Made by a program: the position numbers and the translations under genes. From the NCBI RefSeq assembly GCF_029227915.1, contig NC_079879.1, positions 22,956,501 through 23,020,500 of the forward strand: a stretch of DNA of 64,000 nt, given 5' to 3'. The notes below the pieces were generated by a model, which was not told where the DNA came from, ran no database searches, and saw only the letters and a list, made by a program, of their open reading frames with translations. This stretch comes from Hydractinia symbiolongicarpus. Lineage: Eukaryota > Cnidaria > Hydrozoa > Anthoathecata > Hydractiniidae. This document shows, in pieces, positions 24,434 to 36,452 of this stretch (the stretch's first letter is position 1; each line of letters opens with the position of its first letter).

Positions 24434-25454
24434 GCATTTTTATTATACGCTTTTTCTTTTATAAGAATATGCTATATAATATGCTGAATATGCTCCGTGT
24501 ACCACTAATATATGTCTTCACCTATATATAAAATTTCGGGAGGGAAGTCGTTTCGGTGGAATAAATATAAGGCGAGACAAAAATATGTTCTATTTCAAAA
24601 AAAAATTCAGCGTGTTTAAGGATTCAGCAATTTTGTCCGAATTGGTCTCAAAAAGTGCAGACCAAGTGTAAAAAAGAAGAACATTCATAATCAGACCTGT
24701 GATCTCTTAATATATATACTACAATATGGCATAATTACCCAAGCTTATAATTTTTTCTATAATTTTATTCATTTCAGAGGATTTCTTTCACCTGCATCTT
24801 AGGTATATGAAATAAAGCAGTCTGTGAAAAGCATGTAGATCTCAAAAGAAGTTGAAATTTTTTTAAAAAATAAAATTGTTAGCGTTAGCAGAAATGCGTA
24901 ATGCTATTTTTTCTGACGCTGACAATTTTAAGCAAATTTCGACATATTCGCCATCTTTGTTTGCTTCGTTGATAGCAGAAATATTATCTTATTTTTTGTA
25001 AAGTTTATTTTTACGCTGTGTTATTATGTAGGACAACCCTATGTTGCATAAAAAGATATAGAATATAAAATAATTGTTAAATTCAATATACACACTGTCT
25101 TCGTTCAGGAGATATATAAACGAGTAATTTTTAGTTCTTTTAATTTCTTTTGATAACATGCTTCTACAAGAGCAAGTATCACGTTTATCCCTCCTACCCA
25201 TGAGCACCACCGCGCGATAAACTTTTCATGCTAAAAAGCTAGTGCCTAGAAATTTGACTGAAAACTAATTTCACGGTTGACTAGGCACGGTTATTTTTGC
25301 CAGGATTAAATTTCGCAGATTTTTGCATTTCACGGGATAGATGGCTACAACGGTCCCTTTGTTGATCATACCACATAACGCATGGAACTCAAACCGCAGA
25401 TGGAATAATGATCTAAAACTGATAAGTTCTAAGAACGCGCCATCAACCTCGTTT

Positions 25455-25523
25455 CCAGGGCTATTTTTCGCTTTTTTAATATTCCGCCGTTTCGGATATC
25501 AAAAAAGTGAAAAATTGCCCTGG
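25455..25523. repeat. Imperfect long hairpin
   Basis: CCAGGGCTATTTTTCGCTTT pairs with the reverse complement ending TTGCCCTGG; the arms are about 32 bases with a few mismatches and almost no loop. The flanks (GCGCC outside both arms) are also partly inverted, as in fold-back MITEs. Confidence 0.7.
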
Positions 25524-26725
25524 TTGGACGCGCCATATGTCCGAAATAATATTAAATGTGATTCATAACGTCACAACTTTAGTGGCTAGTACAGTAAATT
25601 GATCATCGTTGTTTCTGTTACTAATGCAATCAAATAACGTTTTCCACACAATTTTTTATTTGATCGGCCGCAACATTTCTTTAACTTTTAGTAAAGAAAA
25701 TAGATGTGATATTTAGAATCCTCAATTTAAACCCGATAACTTATTAAATTTTATAAATAAGGCTTATTAATAAAGCTTGTTTACACTGCGTGCATTGCGA
25801 AATAATAAAATGTTTAATTGGCTGTCCGGTAGTAGAAAAAACCTCTACATTGGAGGAAGAAATAGCTTGATGGAGATGAGTATTTATACAGAAAACAAAC
25901 AATATGTCATATGTGTTTTAATTTTGAACTCTGTTCGAAAACGACTCAAAAATTAAGAGTTCCTCGACCATAACAACAATATCAAAAAGCACTTTCTCAT
26001 CTCATGTTGTTAAAAAAAAGTAGAAACTTATTGTGATAATAATAAGATATCTTTCAGGAAATCCAAAAGTTTTAATGATTGAAAAAGATGTAGTGAAGTT
26101 AGACAAAAAAAAACCTGCAACGAGTTAAGAGTGTTAATAAAGGCGGCCATAACAAATACAACAGGGACATTCCTGATACATGAGGAAGGTTATTCCTGTA
26201 GATCCCTGGCGCAAAAAAATTTATGAGTAATTTAAAACAAAATTCGTTCGTTTGTTCTTTCGTTCATTGATTTCGCTGTTGATGGAAGAGTTGATCTTGT
26301 TGTAATTTTAAAACGTTGATACAATGGAAGACATGTTTTGCTCTCTGACTTATTAAGACAGAAGACACTAAACTTTGCTGATGAACTTTATGAGTATTTC
26401 CCAATTTTCTTGTTATACGAATAATTGTCAGCCGGGAAATGCGACGCTAAAATTTTCGCCACTGAAATTCAGAAAAATACGATATTCCCACATTATATGT
26501 ACACTAAATGAAGGGTATCCCTGCGCACTTCGAAGGAGGAGAGCATATCGGGGACGTTCGATCGGGTTTTCCAGGCTTGTTGACGGCTGATAAAAATCTT
26601 GCATGTCACAATAGGAGGAACGAACAAACAAACAGTTGTTTGCTAGCTTACTACTCAGCCACCACACATATAAATAGTCCAACCAGTAGCAAAAGATAGT
26701 ATTGGTACTAGCTACACTTTTTATA

Positions 26726-29700
26726 ATGGCCCTTGCTGTTTCAATGTTTCGCTGGTTAGACTTATTAGAAAAAGAGTTTGATAAAGCGTTTGTTGAACTT
26801 GATATTTTGCTGGGAGAAATTGATATTGACCAGATAGAATTGACTCATGCAGGCCGACAGAAAATAACTGCATTATCCTCTTCCTTTGCTCAGTTAGCTC
26901 ATAAATCTCAGACAATATTTCAAGCAAATGCTAAACTGGAGGTAAAGGTTTTTATTGCACTGTTTTTGTTTATTGTGTAAGCCAGCTAGCTTCCTGGGGC
27001 AAACAATACACTTTATTATATGACTTGCAAAAAATGATTTAGGAACATCTGACCACAGTATTTGTTTGCCCTCAAACATGCAATAATCCCATTGGCAGTT
27101 ATAATGTACAGATAGATATGGAAACAGTTTCCTTGTTGAGAAACAGTTTCCATATTCAGAAACTTTTTTTGTGTGTAAAAGTAACAAATAGTTTCTGAAT
27201 ATGGAAACCAATTTTAGTTTTCCATCTTCTGCAAGCTAATTTGGATTTCTTCATTATAGTACTTACTTTTGAAGCGATGCTTCAAGATTATCATCCAAAA
27301 TGACCGTCTTCATTTGAATTGCATGCCAGATAGATAGATGTGCATATTTTAAATGGCTAGCCTCACAAATATCGAGGGATATACCCTGTCTATTATTCCC
27401 AGGAGGGGCCATGGCTTAGATGGAGAGTCCTGGTCCCAATTATAACCTGCACTCTACTAGACAACTTCTGGCAACATCCAACGGCCCACACAGTGAGCCA
27501 TGTCCTCAATTTCCCTTGCATGGCTTGGGTTAACCCGGGGCTATGGTAACACTCACTCACCCATGTTGAATCGCCGTCAAGAGGAATCGAACCCCGGTCT
27601 CCCGCACAGAGTACGAGAGCTATAACAACTAATCTACAGCGCCACCAAAAAAGGAAAAAAGGCAGCACAAACAGTCTCATCTTTCCACACACCAAACCAT
27701 ATGTAAAAGGGAGTTTGAATTTGCCCTTTTATTCGCTGTTAGCCCTATAATTATGGGTTCATTTGAGATTTTGGACTGAAACCTATCCAGCAACCTTTTA
27801 AATACTGGAACATTGCATTCTGTACAATTTCTCACTTCTTGTGGTAAACAATCAAATAATTTTAATCTTTTGACCAATAGAAAGCCCTACCAATAAACTT
27901 ATTTACCAATAAAAAATATTATATAAAAACTTCTCTTATTAGTGCAGTTCTAATCAAATTTACCCCTGTATTAGTGATATTTTACCACCATCCCCCAACC
28001 AAACAGAAAAACAGTGTGAGAAGTCGGAAACAATTTCTTTTTTTAAAAAAAACACATAACACCTAGGTTCCCAATTCAGAAACTTGTACCTTATCCAAAA
28101 CTGATTAATTAGAAACCAAGCCACATGACTTTTTTGCCAGAAGACACTCCGTTACCATACTTTTTAGTGTATATATTAGTAACGTGTTGTGCTGACTGTG
28201 TAATTCCTTTGACATTTCCAACCCTTTGTGTTTCTTTTCCTTCATTGTTTGTCTTTTTCTCAGCCTTGGGTACTCTCATAAACCTTTTTTAAATGTTTAC
28301 ATTTTCAGCGGCAAGCCCTTCTGGCTCTAAAAACTAATTACCTAATTTACTACTACGAGATGTTACCAATAGTTACCATTTTTAGAACAGGGTGAGGTTT
28401 TACCGTACGCGATATTGATAATTATTTTTAAGCCCTTGTTGCAGTACATGCGAAAGCTATTCTACATTCACAGAGTGTGACCAAACTGGACGTTTTAAGT
28501 CTGCTTGGGTGAATTTTTTTTTACTGGCAGATAATTAGGTGGTTCTGGCATTATCAACACTTGGAAATATAATGTCTAACTTCCTAATCTGGAAACACTG
28601 AAAAGCTTAGAACGTTTTATGGTTTCAATGTATAAGTGGAATAAATGTCCTACAGACCTGGTATCACTATCTCAATTGCATTTGCATTTATTCTCCAAAT
28701 TCCAGTATAATGCTGACATGTCGCCATCAACATTAGCTGCATTGAAGTACAAAATTTTCAGATGTCACTTCATTTCAATGGTTTTACAAAGATCACATAT
28801 CCTCATTCAACAACTTCCAAATGCAGCCAATTATGGTTAGGAAACAAATAAAGTCGGTAACTTATTACTCATCGAGTTAAGTTCTTGTAATTGCAAAACA
28901 AGTTGCATATCCAACTGATGTAAATGCAGCAAAAATTTCGGCGCGTCAAAACAGTGGTGGTGCAAAGGATAAATCCGAGTCAGATGAATATAGTTCTAGT
29001 GATGATGAGTGAATGAAACATTGTACAAGCATTGCTGGAGTTGTTTTTGTCATTATTTTCAGCAATTTTTTTAACTTTCTGAAATAGCCTTAAAGAAAGA
29101 AAGTAAAACAACTAAATAACATGCTTTGATCTGTAAATTACTGGTCTGAAAATTATCCCTCGAAGTGATTTGAACATTAAATTTTGATCAAACTAAAAAA
29201 AGACATTAGGGTGACCCAAAACCATACCAAAATTCAATAAAAAAACTTCGCTATTGAAAAAGTTAGTCATTTTTGTGCTGGGTCAGAAAATTACCGGTCT
29301 GTTAATTGGTCCAAAGTTTGAATAGTAATATCTTTCAAATGTTACCTTTTAAAGACATGGTTCTTACATTTTTTTGATCCACTCGATCTCCTCTTTCTGA
29401 CCATATATAACATGACATATAAATTATTTTTTTGCTGACAGTGAAAGTGATGATGTCATCAAATTTGGTCCCATGGGACCAAAATATTTGCCACCCATTT
29501 TTTTGGTAATTTGCTAAGGAACAACTTTAAATCAAAAATTACTTTTAACACACATGTGCACATGAAAATACCCTCACTAATTTGTTCTCATGATTCTTTG
29601 TGCTCATGGCTAGCGTTTTAAGGGGAAACAATAATAGGGGATGGCTGATAAAATAGGGTATTAGTGTCGCACACACACAAGTCGACACTATTTGTTAGGG

Positions 29701-32700
29701 TTCAAACGGATACGAATTTAATGCTACATACAATAGGTTTTAATCCATAAACACTAAATAAAATACAAAACTTTACTTAAAAAATAATATAAGCAAATAA
29801 TAAAAGAAAGCAAACAAGAATGTACGAACAAAATATAGAAACATAAAAACAAAACAAAATATCTTACTAAACCACTTTCACTAAACCACCACCAAACAAC
29901 ATCACACGCACACATACTAAGTAAAAACGCACACATGAATCCACTACATGCTAAAAATGTAAAACACAACAAACTAATAATACAAAAAACAAAAGAACTT
30001 TACAAGTACCACAATGGGCCGTTAACAGACATAAGAACAGAGGAACAAGACAGCAATAACATACATTAAAATACTAACATGTAACATAAAGTTAATGACG
30101 TGAAACACATAAAACTTAAGGCTACACACAACAGAAATAAAGCTATACACACACTACAATATAAACACGGTCTTAAGGGATGCCTAGACACTGGCATTGC
30201 TGTGCCTCAGCAGCAGCAACATGGCTCCCCTCAAGATGATATCTTACATCTTGACAAAAACTAACTAGAACAATTTAATCAAAATATACAAAACCATGGC
30301 TTCCTGATTGGGAATCGTTTATTTAATTATTTTCGACAAGCAACACCAACTTATGTATTGGACGTACTAGTTCATGCTGATTAGATGTAGTTTTCAGTGA
30401 CACTGATCGAACCAGTCCGTCATTGTCTATAAAACGTGTTTGTTATTCTAGCTTCCAATTTCCAATCAGAACGATGTTCAGATTCGTCTTTCAATATTAC
30501 GATGTCGCCAACTTGGAAGCAACGTCGCTTGTGTTGCCAAACAGTTCGTTTTTGGAGAGTTTGCAGGTATTCTTTCCTCCACCTTGACCAAAATTCATTC
30601 GCAATATGCTGGATATATCTCCATTGTCGCCGACTGTAAAGATTAGGTTTGTCAAAAACACCAGGTGGCAAAACAATTACGTTTGATTTCATAGTAAGCA
30701 GATTCAATGGTGAAAGTGGGCTATCTGCATTGCTTAATGTTTTGCACGTGAGAGGTCTTGAATTCACAATGCCCTCGACTTGAGCTAGCAATGTCCTAAA
30801 GGATTCGTGGTTTAGGATATGACCATGCGTTCTTAACAGTGACGTCAAGATTGAGCGCACAGTTCGAATTTGACGCTCCCAAATTCCACCAAAGTGACTC
30901 GCTGTTGGTGGATTTCTCTTCCAACTGAACCAATCTCCTCCCTGTAACTGAAGGAAGGTAGATATTTTATCGTCATCCATTTCATTCAGGGCTTTTTTCA
31001 ACTCCTTTTTAGCTCCAACAAAGTTACTGATTGTAAAACCTCTACCTCTATGTCAGACATCTTCATGACACTTACGTACAATCATTGTTGTTACATCACC
31101 ATTCCTGGGTAGAATAATGGGGTGAACTGTTCCATATTCTTCCATTTCACTTCTTGATAAACGTCCACCAACTCTCAGTATTCCATTGCAATCGAGAAAA
31201 GAAGACAATTTAAACAGGGAACTTACACGTTTTACCACTGGTATCCAACCATCTTCGGTACTGGTTTTCTTTAGAACAGCTATTTCATCAGCAAAGTTCG
31301 TATGCTGTACCAATTTTAAGATGACCGTTTCAGCTTTTTGCAAGTCTTCTATATCTATGCTGTTTACGATTCACCCATTGTAACATAATAGCAACGAGTC
31401 TCTTCAACTTCATCCATTTCGATATACTTGATGTTAGTCTTAACAACACGTCGTTCTGAATAGAGGTACGGTTTACCTTGACTCTTTTTACTTCAGGATC
31501 ATTATGTGACAGAGTAAATTCCATGTTATCAACACTATTTGAAGGTTGTAACGGTTGATGTAGAAATTCAGGACCAGTAAACCATCTTTGGTTCTTCAAA
31601 TAACTGTTCATCCTCAAACCATCCTTGTAACAGCTTCATGTTTAACGACATTCCTTTTGATGGAGCACTGCAATCGTAAACAACCCTTATTTTGTTTGGT
31701 TTCATTGGATGGTAGACACCAAAATGTGGAATGTACCAACTTTTTCCTTCCAAAGGATACAATTGATCAGTTGTTGGTCAGGCGTAGCCTTTCTCGAAGA
31801 ATGTTTGTAAATCTTTGTAATCATTTTGTAATCATTTAACATCTTGGGGCTTTTCACTAATTTCTTTTTTAACCAAGCAACATAGGGGATGGAAACAATA
31901 ATAGGGGATAATAATGGCTGCGATTGGCATAAGCATATAATATTTTTTGTCATTCTTACTTTTTTGATTTATATCAAATATTTTAATTTAAATACAGAAC
32001 CAGTTGGGTGACTCAATGCCATATATTTTTGTTGCAGTTATCAAAGAAATAACAAATCTGCCGTAACAATGCTTGTTAGAATTAAAAAAGTTAGTAGTAA
32101 ATAAAATTGATAACTTAAATAGATGGCTATTAGTTTAAGCATCTGCACAGCTTGATAAAAAAGAAAAAAATCTTCAAACGCTAAAATTAACTTTGGTTTG
32201 ATGACATTATTATGGCATATAAACTCAAGAAAGTAAAAATGCTGGAACCAAGAGAAGTTTCTGTGTTTTTTATTAAAGTAAATATATGATATAATAGCAT
32301 TGTGGCAATATTTTAACTGTGTTTTGCTTGTAATTTTGCCTTAAACATGCATGTAATATATTATAGTAATATGTAATCATATTTTGTTTTCAGGCAGAAC
32401 TTGTTGCATTACGATCTGGCATGACTGAAGCACAGGCTAAAGTAACCGTGTTGGAGAGTGAATTAAAAAACACTCTCCTTCAACTTCATGCTGTTCAATT
32501 ACAGCTGCATTCATCTGGAGAAAATACCCCTGATTCAAACAGCATAAAGTCAAAGCTGGTAAGAATATTTATGTACTAATGTAATGGACACAGGGTCTGA
32601 GAGTGACTCAAGCTCTTCACTCTGCTACGAAAGTCAGAAATTTACAAATTATTGTCAAAATGTCAGGGGAAAGTCAGGAATGTCAGGAAATTCCTTCATA

Positions 32701-35700
32701 TGTTAAGAATATGTCAGGAATTATAGGTTTAAATTTTTTGATTTAAATCATTTTCATTTTTCTAATAATTAGCAATTAAAGTTCTTAGAATTAGCATTAA
32801 TTTTTTACTGTTTGTATTGTCGTATCAAATTGCCATTCTGGGGGTAATTCAAGGTTTCAATAAATATAGAATTTTTCCTTAAAAAAGCTTGAAAAGTTAG
32901 GGAAAATCGATTATTTAAATATTATACAACGTGTTTGTTATAGCTAAATTGTTATACATGCTATAACTTTGTTAAAAAAATTGATACTAGGGGAAAATAT
33001 GAGGATAATATTTAGTGGACACCCCTGATATCGTACTTTTATTCTGTGCTTGTAAGAGATTGGAGGAGGTTGGAATTTCTGGATATGCTCTAAAAATTTA
33101 ATAAGCACCAAAGAATTAAATATGTACCGATGGAGCAGGAATAATCGTTCTTTCATGCAATTTGTGTTTTGGATGTACAATATTTGTTTGCAGGAAAATG
33201 AACTTACTCAATTCAGGCGGGATGCTATGAAAGAAGCAAGTCTTGAGGCTGAAGCAAAGCAATACCAAAAAGAAAACGAAGAAATGCGAAATTATACAGT
33301 GCAATTATTAGGTGAAGTGCACGGTGCAAGACTTGCAGCTAAATATTTAGACAAAGAGCTTGCTGGCAGGTAGAAAAGTTTTTTTTTAGCTATCAGTGTT
33401 GTGTCCTTTCTTGAATGATGATTATGACATGTATACATTAACAGTGTTGTTGAACCGAACCCAAATATCATTTTCATCTTCCTTTTCCACTTTTTAACAA
33501 TATTTACATTTTTTGTACTTTATGGGGAGACAAAAATTGAGAACATTTTTGTGAACCTTCTTTGGCTTATTCAGCCAAGAATTCTTTCTTCACGATCAAT
33601 AAAGAAGTGCATGTCAAACAAAGTAAGTTTTTGAAACCAGACTAAAAGTAATTTTAATAAAATAAACTTAATAATAATAATAAAATTTACATTAAAATTA
33701 GAAACCCATAAGCGAAGTAGTTTAAAGCTATCCAAATTAGAGATGTCATACTTATTATACACCATACATTACAACTCACCCACCCCCGGAAAACCCCAAG
33801 AATTTCGCCATATTTTAGCAGAAATAACTTTTTGAGAGTGTTGCGAAATTGGGCGAAAATCCGTCGAAACTTTTTTTTCGCTGAATTATAGTTATACTGA
33901 AGTAAATTTCATTCTTATTGAAGGATTCAACAAATACAGTTGTTAGGTCGTGATTTAAAAGGACAAGATCACAACGTTCTGTGGAATCAAATAGAAGCAG
34001 AAATCCACCTACACAGACACAAGACTGTCATCAGAGCATGTCGTGGTCGACAAGATCCTGACAAACCCATACCTGCTCCAGAAAAAGTTCAAATTCACGA
34101 AGACGATGATATGTTAACTGTTGCTCGCAAGAAGAGGGGAATTGGTGAACCGAGGCTCGTGAAGTTACACAGAGACAAAAGCGAAGGTTTGGGGGTGTCG
34201 ATAACGGTATTTTTCCTTGTTATTATTTTTTCATAATGTGAAACTGAGAGTATAGTTCCTGCAAATTGCTTTTAACTAGTGAAGTACCTTACACGGATTG
34301 CATTTCGTTTGAGCAAGTTCTCTTTAATGCTTTGTTTGTAAAGTTTGGCTTAGATTAATTCTCACAACCGCTTAATAGAACTCCATTTCCTGTGGATTTA
34401 TTATGGCTGGTGGTAACATCTCAATTTTTTTGTGTAGGATTATTATTGCAAAAATTCATTTACGCAAAAAATATTCACGTATATTGTACTCTTCATAAGA
34501 AAAAGGGAAACTTCACCACTTGTCTTATTCTATAAATACTTCCCCGCTCATATTGAAAAAAATGGGAAAATTTATCTCACAGCTTTTCTAATAAACCTGG
34601 GAAACCTTTTACGCAACAATATCGGACGAAGAGAAGTCTGTGTGTTCATAATAAAGCTTGTATTCTTTTTTGTATTGCTTTTTTGGCACGAAACTTACGC
34701 TTAAAAAATGCAGATCTTTCAAGTTTGTTGAAATTGTCTGCACAAAGAATTTGTCACTCAAAATATGTCAATAATATTTTTTTTTAATAACAGGGTGGCA
34801 AAGAGCACGGCGTGCCAATCATAATATCAGAAATTCACGATGACATGCCAGCCGCGCGTTGTAAAGAACTCTATGTTGGCGACGCTATCTTGACAGTTAA
34901 TAACACCGACCTTCAGAACGCGTCACATGGAGAGGCTGTACATGTGTTGTCGCGCGTACATGGCGACATTACCATGGAAGTTCTATATGTTGATGTTGAT
35001 GATTCGGGGGAGGAAGACAACTGGGAAGAAGATGATAGTCTAAGGTATGACACGTTATTTTTTTAGTAAGAAACATGACACTATAAAAATAAGAAATATA
35101 AGAAACATGCCAAGCCTCATTTGGAAATTGTAAGGTTTTTTGTACAAACTTATAAGATTGTTTGTAGCATGCAGTAGTGACAGCCATTTTTTCCAAAAAT
35201 ATTCACTGTGCCTTCTGAAAATTATTTTCCCGAAATTAGTGGATTTTCGTCAATTTCTCGAAAAGGAGGTCCTTCCTGAATTAGTTGAAAACTCGGTATT
35301 TCCAAAGTTTGCAAAAACTTATTGTCGTAAAATTTGGATTTTTTTTTTCTTTTTTGTAAAAAACGGTTTACACTTATTTTTCCTTTTGTTACCACTTGGA
35401 TGATAAACAACATAAGTTTTATTTTAGCAGTCTAATCTGTCTCCCACAAAAATGACGCCCCTGAAAGCTGTATAAATTAGAAGAGATGTTCTCTCTTTGC
35501 AAAATTTTCCAAGGTTAAATCCGCAGACCTCGTAAAAGTTAAGTTTTATGTCAAAAAACACCTGAAAATTTTCAGTATAAAAAAACTGAAAAAGCGCTTT
35601 GTTATCGTTAGTTGCGGTGATGCTTTCTCTAAGCACGTCCATACAAGAATTAAATCTTCTCACATTTTCTTTTATCTGAACGGTTTGTTTATCATTTTTT

Positions 35701-36452
35701 TCTTTATCTTTCAGGTATAGCTCTGTTGGCATTGTAGACGATCCTAGCGACTTTCTTACAAATGGCGAGGTGTACACGACCAATTCTCCTGGTGATCCAC
35801 AGAGATTAAAGAACGGGTAAGCTTTTTATTGTCGATGATGCTTTGGAAATTATGTTCCAAAACGTTACTGACATGTTTAATAGTTAACGCTTTACCCAAG
35901 AGGATTAATCAACACTATTTTTTTTTGGATTTATTTTTACGATTCAGTGGTAAAATATTTCGCGTTTTGTGGTATTTTTTTTTTGTGAATACAGTTCGCA
36001 GAAATATATTAGCGGGATTTATTTTTTGCGAACCCGACAAACATCTATGCTTTTGCTAGTAAATGGCTTTCAGGAGAATCTCCCTCGAGGAATAAAGAAA
36101 TTTTATGTTTTATATGGTTTGTTTTTGTGAAGTGTGATTTAAATTATTCCAGATTAAAAGATTCTAGGCTTTATTTATTCCTGTTAAGAGAGGGCCATTC
36201 GCCTTCATCGTGTTGAAGATATAGTGTCAGGTTTTTATTTTTTTTAGCATTTCAAACAGTATCAACTCCAACCTTCCTAATACTTCGGAGACTGACAATA
36301 GCAAAATTACTAATGACTTGAATTCAATGAAAATTTCGTCACCTAAACAACAGACTTATTCAGTACCTAGTACTCCAACCAGTGCGAAGTATCCGGGCAT
36401 GAGTAAACGTGTATTTAGTGCAGAGGATGTAAATGGAAAGCTGGATTCCTGA
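26726..36452 (+). CDS. GOPC: Golgi-associated PDZ and coiled-coil protein (GOPC/PIST), 7 exons
   Basis: Exons 26726-26941, 32394-32558, 33194-33369, 33924-34206, 34794-35044, 35715-35816 and 36248-36452, all GT-AG, give 465 residues, about the length of vertebrate GOPC. The N-terminus has [19 protein letters not shown]; residues about 10-220 form coiled coils and include [15 protein letters not shown] and [23 protein letters not shown] domain at about 262-345 has the carboxylate-binding loop GLGVSI. The Ser/Thr-rich tail is little conserved. GOPC is a trans-Golgi scaffold that binds C-termini of membrane cargo and links them to Golgi golgins and Rab-controlled traffic. Intron 1 (5.4 kb) has absorbed a SINE, a gene fragment and a BEL/Pao relic. 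A possible AATAAA poly(A) signal is near 37112. Confidence 0.95.
27146..27208. repeat. Perfect 18 bp hairpin in GOPC intron 1
   Basis: Arms 27146-27163 (GTTTCCATATTCAGAAAC) and 27191-27208 are exact reverse complements with a 27 nt loop. A further AACAGTTTCC direct repeat lies just before the left arm. Confidence 0.85.
27400..27653 (-). mobile_element. tRNA-derived SINE in GOPC intron 1
   Basis: Read on the minus strand, the head has a box A-like TAGATTAGTTG (27626-27636) and a perfect box B GGTTCGATTCC (27583-27593) at tRNA-like spacing. A body of about 180 bp without coding sense follows. The cloverleaf is degenerate, so this is a SINE head and not a working tRNA gene. The ends are approximate. 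Confidence 0.72.
28619..29011 (+). pseudogene. C-terminal fragment of a repetitive cnidarian protein family
   Basis: A 73-codon frame includes the block [20 protein letters not shown]. Shifted frames then lead to an acidic tail ([12 protein letters not shown]) with a stop at 29009-29011. The block resembles the region just before the Cys-rich tail in the multi-copy family also represented by the PIN-like gene at 57.5-59.9 kb. It lies in GOPC intron 1 on the same strand and is probably a decayed mobile-element fragment. The family link is by eye only. Confidence 0.4.
30420..31850 (-). pseudogene. BEL/Pao LTR-retrotransposon polyprotein remnant in GOPC intron 1
   Basis: In minus-strand order: the opening of the reverse transcriptase region ([20 protein letters not shown], about 31700), then, after an internal deletion, an integrase zinc-binding segment ([16 protein letters not shown], about 31100), an integrase core end ([16 protein letters not shown]) and the BEL-typical C-terminal DUF5641-like domain ([11 protein letters not shown], about 30480). 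Several frameshifts and the missing catalytic RT/RNase H segment make it inactive. No complete LTRs were recognised. The short repeat GGAAACAATAATAGGGGAT occurs on both sides (29624 and 31891). Confidence 0.78.

Larger units (their letters stand above)
23308..26725. other. Rab39-GOPC intergenic region with small repeats
   Basis: Probably holds the Rab39 3' UTR and the GOPC promoter, neither of which can be delimited. A CGCG-rich MITE-like unit and a long imperfect hairpin are listed separately. The open frames seen here lack family motifs and are not annotated. Confidence 0.5.

Noticed and set aside
27400-27653. A tRNA gene on the minus strand, or the 100-codon frame across it
   Set aside because: Perfect box B but a poor cloverleaf; the frame simply reads through the SINE.
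29754-29972. Minus-strand frame with hydrophobic, Cys-rich product
   Set aside because: Arises from A-rich plus-strand sequence, has no homology cues, and lies in a GOPC intron next to retroelement debris.
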